Below are positions 8,893-19,600 of a DNA stretch of 64,000 nt, one piece after another; position 1 is the stretch's first letter, and every line of letters starts with the position of its first letter. The position numbers and the translations under genes were made by a program. Location of the stretch: contig NC_087071.1 in assembly GCF_963678635.1 (NCBI RefSeq), forward strand, positions 18,165,613-18,229,612, in the 5' to 3' direction. The notes under the pieces were generated by a model. That model was not told the origin of the DNA and searched no databases. It worked only from the letters and a program-made list of their open reading frames with translations. The DNA comes from Symsagittifera roscoffensis. Lineage: Eukaryota; Xenacoelomorpha; Acoela; Convolutidae.

Positions 8893-11507
8893 CGTGGGCT
8901 AAAAAAATGATTATTTTGAGACTGAAAAGCGGTGGTATGGGGTTGTTCAATAATTTGTTCATAAGTATTATCATCTTGTGACTGGTGTGTCATTATATGT
9001 TGAATGGGACTTTGTGATGTGGTGAGTCGAAAATTTGGATTATGTGTGATGGCTAAATTTCGAAAATTTCGTGGGACTAGGGATAGTGGATGGTTATTTG
9101 GTAGGGCTGGTAATTGTGGTGCCGTTGGCATTATGTCTACATTGTTATGTTCTTCGTCGTATGTATTTTGTCGTGTTGCTATTTTTGTGTTATATTCCTT
9201 TATTTGTGCGTCTAAAAGAATTTTGTTTATAGATGTAGAAAAGATTCCAAAAAATCCTGCAAAGAGTATGCGTGCTACGCTTGCTTGTCTGTTTACTTGT
9301 GTGTGTATAGCACATGTGTTGTAGATTCCTTTTAAAAGTGAGAAAAGAAATCCAATAAAGTTAAACATTGCGTATAAAATAGTCAATTTTTCTAAGATGT
9401 AGTAGGGCCATCCTAGAAAATCGAGGATCTCATTTTTGAGTGTAACAAAGCTAAAAATGTTAATTGGTGATATATCTTGGGGACGGTATTTTTCACCGTT
9501 TAGATATATATAATCTTTAATGTCTTTAAAATATCCGCTATAGTCTTGCGTGTAGATATCGGCAAATCCTGCGGTTTCTGCAAGTTTGCGTAAATTTTGG
9601 TCTATTGATTGTCTTTGTATAGTGTCCATTTGTGTTAATAATTCTTGGAATTGTTGTGTTCTAATGTGATGTTGAATATCTGATTTTGAATAGATTCCTA
9701 TTGATTGTAAGTCTATATTTGGGTTTCGAGCAATAGCGCGAATGCTTTCTGGTGAAAATTTTTTGAGTGATTGCATTAATGTGGGATATGGAGTGAGAAG
9801 ATAATATTTATTTTCATCAGGGTTTAGTTGTACTACATTGTGGCTGTTTTCTGATCCACATGGGACTGCGGTATCCCAGAAATAGGTTCTTCGTGAAAGT
9901 GTATCCACGAAATGTACTTTATTCTTATAAAAGATAGGGATTCTTTTATAACATCGTTTATCTTCAAAAACGTATAGTGGTGATACTTTTTTAGTACAAG
10001 TATAAAACCATAAGATGTTTCCTTCATAGTCTAAAAAATTTGATCTATTTCCAGATAATAAGTATCCTGCATAGGGTATTTTTAATACTGCTAGTTCAAG
10101 TGATTGTAATATTTGTGTTCGTTCTAATTCGCATAGTTGGTGTAGTGTTTCTAATTCGGAGAGTGACATTTCTTGAAAAATTCGGCTAATTGTATAATCT
10201 AGTTTCATATCTAAATGAATATCATAGTGGATATTACCGAAATATGTAGTATTCATTAGTGATAATTCTTGTAAGCGTGTGCTTCTGGTGTCATGGGGTT
10301 TTAGATGTCCACCAGGTTGTCCGTTGCTTTTTTCAAAATTAACTGGTATATAGGATGTTCCTTCGTTTAGAGGATGACCTGTGGCATATGGGTCGATTTT
10401 TACTTTTCCAGTGGTCATGTCGAATCCTTTTTCGTATTCGACTAATATTTCAGAGTATTGTGTTCTATGAAGTGGATTCCTGTATTTACATGCAAGTTCT
10501 GTTTCTTGATATATTTGAAAACGTGTCAATTTATTTTCTATATTGTCTATGTTTCTAAAATTAGAACTTAGTTTTCGTGATGGATGGACTTGTTCATATG
10601 GAATTGATTGTATAAAATATTTTTCGTGAAATTTTATCATACGAGCGTGTATTTTTGCTACTTGAAATGTTGTACATGTATCTTCGGGGAACCAAACAAT
10701 TGTTGCTTGTGTTCTCGTTGTAGGGTCGCAATAACCTTGATCATTTTTACAAGGTAATCGGATTCCTTGATAGATCATTGTATTATCTGATAAATCTCGT
10801 GTTAGTTGTATTTTTTCGAGTTGTATTTTCCAATCGAAAAACATTATTTCTTGGTATCCTTTATTTTTTGTGTCTGCTTTGCAGTTTGATGGGTCATTTA
10901 TACCAATGTGTGGTATCCAATGTTTATCGTGTAGGTCATAGGTTAATCGTCCGTGTGCGCCGTTATACGGGTATTTTTCGTCTAGTTTTATATGTCCTTG
11001 GTGTCTTTCAAGTTGTGATTGATGTACAGAGTCTGGAAAAACTTGAAAATTAACTAACTTTCTTTGGGAGTTTTTATTTTGTGTGATGTTTAGTCTAAGT
11101 AATTCATTTTTACAATCGTCGGGATTGAGATGTAAAAGACGTTCTATATTACTTTGATAGAATGATTCATGGTCAAGTCGGTTTTTGTTTCCGTTCGAGA
11201 CTTGTGAACAATGTACTTTCTTTTCGGAAAATGTTGCTGTGAATTTATAACCTGTAACTGTTGTTGCTCGGGCTTTTGAATAGAGTGTTGCTATTACATC
11301 TGTGGTTTCTATAGCTTGTGGTTCTGTTTCACATTGTGATACTTGATTTATTGCATATTTATGTAGTGTTTTTTGTTCATTTTCTTCACAATCGTAATGT
11401 GTTACTAATAAATCTTGTGGTCCTGTACGAGGGGAAGGGTTTATGTTTTGATTTGAGATTACTAGAAAAGGGAGTTGGAGAAAAATTAATAATTTTAGAA
11501 TATACAT
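8889..11507 (-). CDS. env: Envelope-like membrane glycoprotein (872 aa)
   Basis: The position after gag-pol and the topology fit a retroviral-type envelope. Residues 1-18 form a typical signal peptide. A Cys-containing ectodomain with several N-X-S/T sequons follows. Hydrophobic segments lie at about 700-735 and 740-764, and the tail of about 108 residues is hydrophilic. It would be made at the ER and carried to the cell surface. I see no clear dibasic furin site followed by a fusion peptide, so class I organisation is not evident. The YDC...C spacing near the mature N-terminus and the long ectodomain are more reminiscent of mononegavirus/chuvirus-type glycoproteins captured by some invertebrate LTR elements, but that is inference. 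The frame is intact. Its start overlaps the end of the preceding methionine-less frame by 13 nt and its stop overlaps the next ATG. Confidence 0.75.
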   Translation of the reverse strand: MYILKLLIFLQLPFLVISNQNINPSPRTGPQDLLVTHYDCEENEQKTLHKYAINQVSQCETEPQAIETTDVIATLYSKARATTVTGYKFTATFSEKKVHCSQVSNGNKNRLDHESFYQSNIERLLHLNPDDCKNELLRLNITQNKNSQRKLVNFQVFPDSVHQSQLERHQGHIKLDEKYPYNGAHGRLTYDLHDKHWIPHIGINDPSNCKADTKNKGYQEIMFFDWKIQLEKIQLTRDLSDNTMIYQGIRLPCKNDQGYCDPTTRTQATIVWFPEDTCTTFQVAKIHARMIKFHEKYFIQSIPYEQVHPSRKLSSNFRNIDNIENKLTRFQIYQETELACKYRNPLHRTQYSEILVEYEKGFDMTTGKVKIDPYATGHPLNEGTSYIPVNFEKSNGQPGGHLKPHDTRSTRLQELSLMNTTYFGNIHYDIHLDMKLDYTISRIFQEMSLSELETLHQLCELERTQILQSLELAVLKIPYAGYLLSGNRSNFLDYEGNILWFYTCTKKVSPLYVFEDKRCYKRIPIFYKNKVHFVDTLSRRTYFWDTAVPCGSENSHNVVQLNPDENKYYLLTPYPTLMQSLKKFSPESIRAIARNPNIDLQSIGIYSKSDIQHHIRTQQFQELLTQMDTIQRQSIDQNLRKLAETAGFADIYTQDYSGYFKDIKDYIYLNGEKYRPQDISPINIFSFVTLKNEILDFLGWPYYILEKLTILYAMFNFIGFLFSLLKGIYNTCAIHTQVNRQASVARILFAGFFGIFSTSINKILLDAQIKEYNTKIATRQNTYDEEHNNVDIMPTAPQLPALPNNHPLSLVPRNFRNLAITHNPNFRLTTSQSPIQHIMTHQSQDDNTYEQIIEQPHTTAFQSQNNHFFSPR

Positions 11508-12631
11508 GTGTATGATAATCCTGAGTATGGATTATAAAATGTAATGTAGCCAATTGTGTTTTTGGTATATCTGTCGTATTTGTATATTACTTCAGTAGTT
11601 ATAAACGGTGGTGGTAGTGATTGAGCTGTTATGTTAGGTGGATTTAATGGGTAGGGATGTTGGGTAATATTATTTAACTTAACTGTGATTTCAAACTTTA
11701 ATTGTAAACTGTTTTGTTGGAGTATTTGAATATTGTGATCACGGATATCGTTGTGAATATCTTGGCGATATTGTAATCTATTAAGTGCCCAGTTATGAAG
11801 GCGGTTACTTTCTTGATGTTGTCCAAATAGTGGTGGAGGTGCTGTAAATGTATTCCAATCTAGTCTTAAAGGAATATTTATTGATGATTGTTCTCGATAT
11901 CTGGCGTCGAGATTATTTGGAAAATTTAAGTTAAAGGGTGGTGGTGAAAACTGGCTTATTGATGGTGTTGATGGTAGTGATAATGTTTCTGGTAGTGATG
12001 AGGATGTTGTTGTATCCGTAGAAATATCTATGGGGTCATTGACTAAATTTGGTTCACCTTGTGTAAATGAATGTGTAGTCCAATATGGAAATCGTGATGT
12101 TTGGTTTGTGGGGTTGAAAGGATTTTCACGTATTTGCTCAGATGTTGGTGTTGAACCTAAGTAATCTGATGGTAGGCTTGAGGTGCTACGTTGTGAAAGA
12201 AGCGTAGGGGTTTCTGGTAATATACCAATGGGGTTTTCTGGAGTGTTTTGTGATGGGGATTGAGGTATATCAAAATGAACTCGTGGAGTTTGAAAATTTC
12301 TGTTTCGTCGAGGATGTATAATTTGTCTATTTATTTCGACTGTATTTTGGTTTTGACTAGAATTTCTTATTCTACTTAGTTCTTGTGGTAGTGTTGGGTA
12401 TAGGTTATATGTTGGTTCGCTTAAAGGTGCTTGTCGTTGAACTGGTTCTAGTGGTTCTGATAAACGAGCATGTCGTTCTTCAAAAGTGTATGGATTGTCT
12501 TGAAAAGAAATTCGTGTAGATGTTTGAGGATTTTGAGTAGTTGAAGGTGGTGTTTGGTTATCTTGGGATGATGTCGGTGAAGACTGGTTCTGTGACTGTT
12601 GGGTAGCAATTTTTGATGGATTTTTGAATTG
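11495..12631 (-). CDS. 378-codon open frame with no methionine, unknown protein
   Basis: Translating the minus strand in the frame that follows the TAA at 12634-12632 gives 378 sense codons up to a TAA at 11497-11495, with no Met anywhere. The first half is Pro/Ser/Thr/Gln-rich. The C-terminal half has ordered-looking segments, including NWALNRLQYRQDIHND and a closing GYITFYNPYSG, plus NIT and NQT sequons. An uninterrupted frame of this length in AT-rich DNA is very unlikely by chance. With no ATG it must be reached by splicing, frameshifting or non-AUG initiation. AG dinucleotides after CCCAAC, TCAC and AACC near 12590-12605 could be acceptors. The stop lies inside the env ORF in another frame. 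Function unknown. Confidence 0.7.
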   Translation of the reverse strand, partial: QFKNPSKIATQQSQNQSSPTSSQDNQTPPSTTQNPQTSTRISFQDNPYTFEERHARLSEPLEPVQRQAPLSEPTYNLYPTLPQELSRIRNSSQNQNTVEINRQIIHPRRNRNFQTPRVHFDIPQSPSQNTPENPIGILPETPTLLSQRSTSSLPSDYLGSTPTSEQIRENPFNPTNQTSRFPYWTTHSFTQGEPNLVNDPIDISTDTTTSSSLPETLSLPSTPSISQFSPPPFNLNFPNNLDARYREQSSINIPLRLDWNTFTAPPPLFGQHQESNRLHNWALNRLQYRQDIHNDIRDHNIQILQQNSLQLKFEITVKLNNITQHPYPLNPPNITAQSLPPPFITTEVIYKYDRYTKNTIGYITFYNPYSGLSYTCIF

Positions 12632-12636
12632 TTACT

Positions 12637-12825
12637 TTAGTGGGAAGGTTTATGTTTATTATAATATTCTTCCAAAAAAAGAATTAGAAGGATTGTTGCT
12701 AGGGCAAATGTGAAGATTGCTTTCTTTATACATTTACATATTGTCAAAATGAGGGATGATAAAAATGTTATGAAAATTACAAACAATAAAAAAATATCGG
12801 TTCTACTGAAAATTGTTCGTATCAT
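12637..12825 (-). CDS. Small membrane protein of the 20-kb element (62 aa)
   Basis: After a short basic N-terminus the protein is almost entirely hydrophobic (two closely spaced segments, roughly residues 10-30 and 36-50) with a KCIKK basic hinge and a charged C-terminus. It resembles a viroporin-like hairpin in general shape only; I recognise no family. Its ATG (12825-12823) overlaps the TGA that ends the preceding hydrophobic frame in an ATGA motif. No equivalent exists in standard Gypsy elements. Confidence 0.5.
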   Translation of the reverse strand: MIRTIFSRTDIFLLFVIFITFLSSLILTICKCIKKAIFTFALATILLILFLEEYYNKHKPSH

Positions 12826-13053
12826 TTAGACAAGTTATATGACTCGTACCTGTGGATGTAATCAAGGGTTTTGGAAAGTTGGAGGAATAGTTCGAGTATA
12901 GTGTAGAAAATTAAAAAAATGTTACAAAAAATTATTAGGATTATTAGAAAAGATTCAACTATATCAAAAAGAAATATTATAAAGGTTTCAAGTATTGTAA
13001 AAAAAATGTTTAAGATTTATGAGTATTTGAGTAACTGATTGAGAGAAGAGCAT
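12822..13053 (-). CDS. Second small hydrophobic frame, interrupted at a run of eight T
   Basis: An ATG at 13053-13051, directly abutting an upstream TAA (TAAATG), opens 19 codons that end in TGA. Shifted by one base at the run of eight T (minus strand; 12999-13006), a hydrophobic frame stays open to a TGA at 12824-12822. It is rich in Phe/Ile/Leu with two probable membrane segments and spans 64 codons from 13016. The two parts meet exactly at the homopolymer. Either the run is one base off in this copy or assembly, or ribosome/polymerase slippage joins them. The terminal TGA overlaps the next ATG. Confidence 0.4.
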
Positions 13054-13206
13054 TTAAGAAATGATCTCTTGGTCGAATATTTTTTGCTGTTTGAGGCGAT
13101 TTTCTAGTGTGGTCGGATTATTTATTAGTTTTTTGACAAGTGGGTTGAGTTCTGTAAAAAATTGTTGGGGGCAATTTTCATGGTGACTGGGAGGTCGTCT
13201 TTTTCT
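13054..13206 (-). CDS. Methionine-less 50-codon frame upstream of the hydrophobic cassette
   Basis: The frame opens after a TAA at 13209-13207, starts with RKRRPP and runs through a hydrophilic, coding-looking sequence (FFTELNPLVKKL, LENRLKQQKIFDQE) to a TAA that abuts the next ATG. It is short and lacks Met, so it may be the terminal exon of a spliced product or chance. Confidence 0.25.
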   Translation of the reverse strand, partial: RKRRPPSHHENCPQQFFTELNPLVKKLINNPTTLENRLKQQKIFDQEIIS

Positions 13207-13650
13207 TTATTTTTGTTTGTCAAATCATCCGGGGTATGGTGAGATTTTTATACTTTAGGCTAATTAAAATGTTCATTTTGTTGCTTTAGGCTAAGTTAAC
13301 AAATTTGTTTTGGGGGTATTCGTGGTCTGAGTTGGGGAAATATTGTTGATCTTTGGGTTATTAGATAAGGGAGGGGTACGGTATTATGGTGATATTTATT
13401 TTAGTTGTCAAGTTGGAGTGGTTTGCTTATTGTTGACCTGGAGGTCGTAAAGTTATAGTTATAGATGTGCCTGGAGTTCTATATGATTCGTTTAATTGGT
13501 CTTAGTTTGAGTTAGAGAAAGTGACGGATTGGATGAATCCTATTGGTCTATTTTGAACTAGAATTATTGCGTACTTGTCAGCATGTTATTTTGAAAAATG
13601 TAAATGAAAAATGTTTCGGAGGTTTCAAGATTGTGAAGCAAATGTTAAAA
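13207..13650 (-). other. Spacer between gag-pol and the accessory cassette
   Basis: About 440 bases with stops in all minus-strand frames. It contains two CTTTAGGCTAA copies (about 13254-13264 and 13285-13295) and two GGAGGTCGT motifs (13191 and 13441 regions). It could hold splice acceptors for subgenomic messages, but none is certain. Confidence 0.35.
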
Positions 13651-16600
13651 TTACTTTTGAAATTCCACTTTCTTTAAAATTTTAGATTGGGGGATGAATA
13701 TTTTATAGTTTTTACGTGGTTGATTTCGGAGTCTTGTTGTTTTTCTATTTTCTGATTTGTCGATTTGTTCTTGGGGTATTATTTGTTCGGTCATTTTTCT
13801 ATTTTTTCTTTGTTTTGGAGATTCTTTATGGTTTTGTGTATTGTTTTTGGTGGCGGTTGGTTTTGTGTTTTGATTTTCGGTGGGGTTATCATTTTGTTCT
13901 GTGTTTTTTAGATGTGGTTCATTTTGAATGATTTTTAATCCTGTGAAAGAATATAATTGAGTTAATTCGCGGAGTGCGTATTCTTTTGGGTAATAAGGTA
14001 ATAGGTTGTTTCGATGTTGAACGATTTCTTTTTTGTTTGAGTCGGTAATTTTATATGTGACATCAGTGGGTTTTGCAATTATTTGGTATGGTCCTTTTCG
14101 AAGGGGTTGTAATTTTTTAGAAATTCCTTTTTGAGTATTAAAATTAGGTATTAAAACAAATGTTCCAATTTTTAATTCGGAGGCTGGTGTAAAACGTGAA
14201 TTGATTTGTTCATTAATGTTTTGTCTTTGTAATAACTTTTTTGTTATTTTTTGATAAATTTCATTGTGTTTTTTATCTCTATTTAGAATCCATTCGGTGT
14301 GTGTACCGGAGGCTAGTTTAAGAATTTGTGGGTGATGAAAATGATCTTCATCGTGTGTATGTAAAGGTAGGTTATAACAAATTGAGTCTTTATTTGGTTG
14401 ACAATAACCTTGTGCGTTTTTATGAGAATTTGCTGTAAACATTATTGGTTTGCGTGGCTTTTGGTTAAAAACCATTTCGTATGGTGACATTCCTAAAGTT
14501 GTCGTAATTTGTGAATTATACGCTAAGGGAAATAATTTTACATCTGCGGACCATTCGGTATATTTTGTATCATTTCCGTTGATGATACATCTAAGATATT
14601 CTTGTAATGAACGGTTCATACCTTCGACTAAGCCGTTTGTCCAAGGTGCATGAGATGTACGTGGTTTGTGTTTAATGTTATATAAATGACATAGTGTGAT
14701 AATTTCATTATTTATGAATTCTGTACCGTTGTCTGTAACTAAAATTTCTGGTAGTCCGAATTTTGCTATCCAGTGTTCATAGAGTGTTGTGTAAGCGTAA
14801 TAAGCGTTACAATGTGGTACTGGGTTAAGTGCTACATAATGTGTAAATGCGTCAACAATTACCATAATGTAGGAGTTTCCTTCTGATGAGGGTGAAATTG
14901 GTCCTTTAGTATCAAATGAGATACGATGATTAAAGTACAAACTTTGTCCTTGGAAATCTTGTTTTTGTGCTATTTGTTTTTGATTTGGGTAAGGTTTATT
15001 TAGTTGACATACTATACAGTCATTGCATAGTACTTTTATCCAAATTGGTGCATTTGGAAAGTAAAAATTTTGTATAAAATTTGAATATGTTTTTTCTGAT
15101 CCAGAGTGTCCTTTAATATTTTGTGTATGTGAAATATTAAAAGCTATAAGAATCATACTTAAAGGGAGACATGGAACTGTAGATTCATTCAGGTTATACT
15201 CTAAAAGGTCTGTATTTTCGTTAATTGTTGTGTTGTTAAATTTGCGAAAGTATCGGAGGAGTGTTTTGTTTCCTAGAATGGTTGAATCTGCTTTGATAGG
15301 TTTAGTTTTATATTTGTGCCATGATTTCAGTTGTCGAATTACTGGGTCAAGGTTTTGATATTGTTTCAGTGTTGAAATTGTAATTATTTCTGTTGGGGGG
15401 AGAAAAATGTTTTCGATTTCTAATTTAGATAAGGGTATTGTATCAAGTGGGTCGTGAAGGTCAAAAACTTGATTTATTGTGTATTTTGAATCATTTGTTT
15501 GTGGTCCTGATAAATTTATTTTATCAGTTAAATCTTCTTTTTCAATTAGTGGAAAATGGTCTTTCTTAGGCGGGTGTTGTTTTGTTCGTTTTTGTTGGGT
15601 GTTATTTTTTATCCATTGAGAATATGGGATTGGTTTGAAAGTTGATGTTCCAAGTAAATCAACTTCATAATGATTATTTTGACAATCTAAATAAAGTGGG
15701 AAATGTTGTAAATTATTTATTTGTGATTGTTCAATATCAGTTTTTACTGCATATTTGCATTCCAATCGGGGTGATGTTTCGTTTTCTGCAAGGTAGAATT
15801 TTATGTTTTTGGGTATTTCAACTGTTGTTTTTCGTGTAAGTAATTCAGGTGGTGTATTTCGACTTAAGGTGTCTGGTAATGCAAGATTTTTTCCTGCAGT
15901 CCAAACTATATGTAAGTTTGGAAATTTCATTAGAATTAGTTGAAATCTGTAAACTCGGTGGTTTGGGTTAGATTTTTGTGTAAAGAGAAAGATGATTGGT
16001 TTATGGTCTGTGAATAGAACTGTTGGATGTTTTGATCCAAGTATCAGAAATTCATATTCTGTCAGTGTATATATTATGGCTGTACATTCTCTCATTAGAG
16101 TTGAGAGTCGTAGCTCTGCTTGAGTGAATAATCGAGAATTTGCTGATATGAGGTTCATTTTATTTGTACCATTATGTGATTGTAATAGTGCTGCACCGAT
16201 GCCAAAGTTCGAAGCATCGCACATTGCATAAAATGGTTGATTTGAATCTGGAATTGTGTTTGAAATTTGTTCAGTTAAAAGTTTCTTTACTTCTTCAAAT
16301 CGTGTTTGATGTTCTGTGTTCCATTCAAAATTATTTTGTTGTCTAAGGATGTTATAAAATGGTCGTAGATATAATTGCATTTTATAAACATATTTACTTA
16401 AAAAGTTTAACATTCCAAGAAATTCTTGGATTTTCTTTTTATTTGTTGGTGGTTGAAGTTTTTGAATAGCGTCAATGCGTGATTTCAATGGAGTGATTGT
16501 TTTTCTTTCTATATTATGTCCGAAGAATTTAACTCTTGTCAAAAAGAAGTGTGATTTATCGGGGGCGGCCTTCAGATTTTCGTTCTGAAGTATTTGGTGA

Positions 16601-19600
16601 TATTTTTCTAAAACATTGAACATCTCGTCTTTTGTTTGTGATTGCATAAAAACATCGTCTAAATAGGTGATTGCGTTTTTCTTGAGTATTAGTGGTCGAA
16701 AAATTTTGCTCATAAAGGCTGAAAATGCTGCTGGTCCTATGGATATTCCATAGAATAAGCGGTTGAATTCGTATTGTTGATTTCCAATAACAAATTGTGT
16801 TAAGCGTCGTGATTGTTCATCTAGTGGCATTTGATTGTATGCACTATTCATATCGGCGGTTGTAAAGTATTTGCCGTTTATTTTTGTTAAAATAACTTGT
16901 ATTGGTTCAATGGGCCAATTACATTTTGATTCATCTATAAGTGAATTGAGGTATCTAGCATCGAGAACGATTTTTAATGATTCTCCTTTAGCTAGAATGA
17001 TAACGGGGTTGATAAATGTGTTGCCTTTTGGTTGTTCTTCTTTGTTTACTGGTGATATAATGTTGTATTGTTCTAAAATGTCGAGTAATCTGTTCACTTT
17101 ATCATGTAAGTGAATTGGTACTTTACTTGCTCTCTGTTTTTTGAAAACTGCGTCTGGTTTTAACGGGAGATGTAGTGATGAACTGATTTTGCCAACATCG
17201 AATTTTGATGTTGCATAGACTGATGAATATTTAATTAGCTGTTTGGCTAACTTTTCGAATTCGTCTTGTGTTATTTGTGAATGTTGGAAATTAAACATTG
17301 TTAAAAATTTTTGTTGGTCCTCTGTGTAGTTACTTATGTTGAATGTAGGTTTGAAATATGGAGTTTTTGTGAAATAATCCGTATTTCTGTTTTCGTTACT
17401 TATTATATTATTTATAGATAATTCTTCATTAAGAATTGTAGATTGGCAAATATCTAGTAGTTGGAGTATATTATTTACGCGATAGGCTTTTTCGTGTATT
17501 GGTGATATTGTAGCGTTGGTTTCACAATATCCTAAAAGTCCTAAAGGTAATGTTACTTGGTAAGGTGTGTTGTTATAGACATGTAAGGAAATGATATCTG
17601 AATTCGAATTTTTCAAATATTTTATGGATGAGATTGTGATTTTGAAAAATTTGTGAATAGGTTTGAATTCAAAATCTGACATATAAAATTTTTTTTTGTT
17701 TTGTTCTTTATCATATTGGTGAACTTGTTTGATTGAAAAATTATAGATATTTCCTGATAGTGGTTTTAGGTGTTTTCTTTGTTGGTTAAATATCGGGTAG
17801 AATTTTGAAAAGAATGGTGGTTGTTTATTTAATCTTTGAAAAAATGTTAAGGATGTTTCTTTTGTTTTTGTATATTTATCTTTGATTAATATTTTACTAT
17901 TTAGTATGTTAATTGTTGGTATATACTTCGAAATAAATGGTATTCCAATGATATTATATTTAATGTCAGTGATATGGAATATTTGTTTAAATGGCTTATT
18001 TAAAATTTTGCTTTGTTCCATTGTTCTGGTGGGGAGGAGAAATAATTGGATTTTTCCGTAGTTTATCAATGTTGATCCTTGTGCTGTTGCTAACTTACTG
18101 GAGATTTCAAGAGGTGTTAGCTTTGGGTGTAAAGTTTTTATTTCATTCCATGTGGGGATGTTTATTATGTTTGATTCTGCTCCTGAATCAATTAAAAAAT
18201 CTATTTCAAGGTCTGGTGGTTGAAATTCTTTATTTCTTGGGCTTTCTAAGAGAAATGGTATTGTCCAAATTTTTTCTTTTGGTTGTTCTTTTTGTATATT
18301 TTGATAAATGTGGTTTGTATTCAAGCATTTTGTTTTGGTATTTTTATTGGTTTGATCTGTAGTGTTAATCTCGTTTGTTTCTTGCGTCGTTGGTGTGGAA
18401 TTTATGGTTGTAGTGTAATAATTTTGAAGAAATTCTGATTGATTTTCATATATGTGTGATGGAAAGGGTTGTTCATATATGACAGATTCATAGTCATTTT
18501 CGACTTTTATCATATTGATAGAAAGAGTGTTTTCAGTATCACTTTCTGAATCTGATGATGTACAGTTTATTTGATTGAGTTGTAACGTATCAGTTACTGT
18601 GTCATCAATACCTGGAGGGTCTGATGTTGTTTCTGGGTTAGATTGTACTTGATTGATTTGTCTTTGATGTTTAGGTGTACTACTTCTGTGGCGATTATTA
18701 GAATTATTATAGTTATTATTATTCCGGTGTGGTGATTGGGAATAATTTCTATAACGATTATTATAACTTGGGTGTCGATTTTGTGAATTATTTCGCGATC
18801 TGTTTTGGTAATTATTGTTTGGTCTGTTATAGTTCGATCTATTATATGAGTTATTCCTTGATCGATTGTTCGGGTAATTCTGGTTTCGGTTGTTTGAATA
18901 ACTTCTATTTCGATTATAGGAGTAGTTTCTATTCCTATTGTATGATGAATTTCGTGATTGGTTGTTTGGATAGTAGTTATTTCTTGATTGGGAATTAGAT
19001 CTAGAAACAAATCGTTGTGTATTTGAATTTGATCTGGAGTAGTTATTTCGACTATTTGGTCTATTGTAGTGATTTTGTGATGAATTATTCGTGTTTCTTC
19101 GTTCTGGTGATCTTCCTCTATAACTTGAGTTATATGGTGATTGATTTCTTGTATAATTTGTATTGTTCGGGAGTGGTTTTCCTGAACTGTTGTTGCTGTG
19201 GACTGTTTTGTTCGGTAGATTTTGATCTTTTTTCATGTATTGATAGAATGATTTATTTGGTTCTTTATATTTTTGAGGTTTATTTTGATTGTCTTGCTGT
19301 TTTTGTCTACATTCGGAAATACTATGTCCGTATCGTCGGCAATAATTACACCATTTTTTGAAAGATGGTTTGCCTTTAAAGTTTGGGTTCTTTTCATAAA
19401 TATTGAGTATTTCAGTGATTTTTTCAACGAGGTCTGTCTCTGATTCCTGTATATTATTAATATTAGTGGGAGTCGTTTCAATTCTGTTAACGTATTGTAA
19501 TTTCAGATTTTCCGTTTCTTCTAGTTTCATCGTGATTTCTGCTTGTTCTAATTTGTCTACTAGTTTTCGAAAATCTAAATAGGGTTCTCGAATTGAAGAA

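Noticed and set aside
18594..19010. 138-codon minus-strand frame overlapping gag-pol
   Set aside because: It is the alternate-frame reading of the Asn/Arg/Ser-rich low-complexity tract (Ile/Thr-rich output), not an independent gene.
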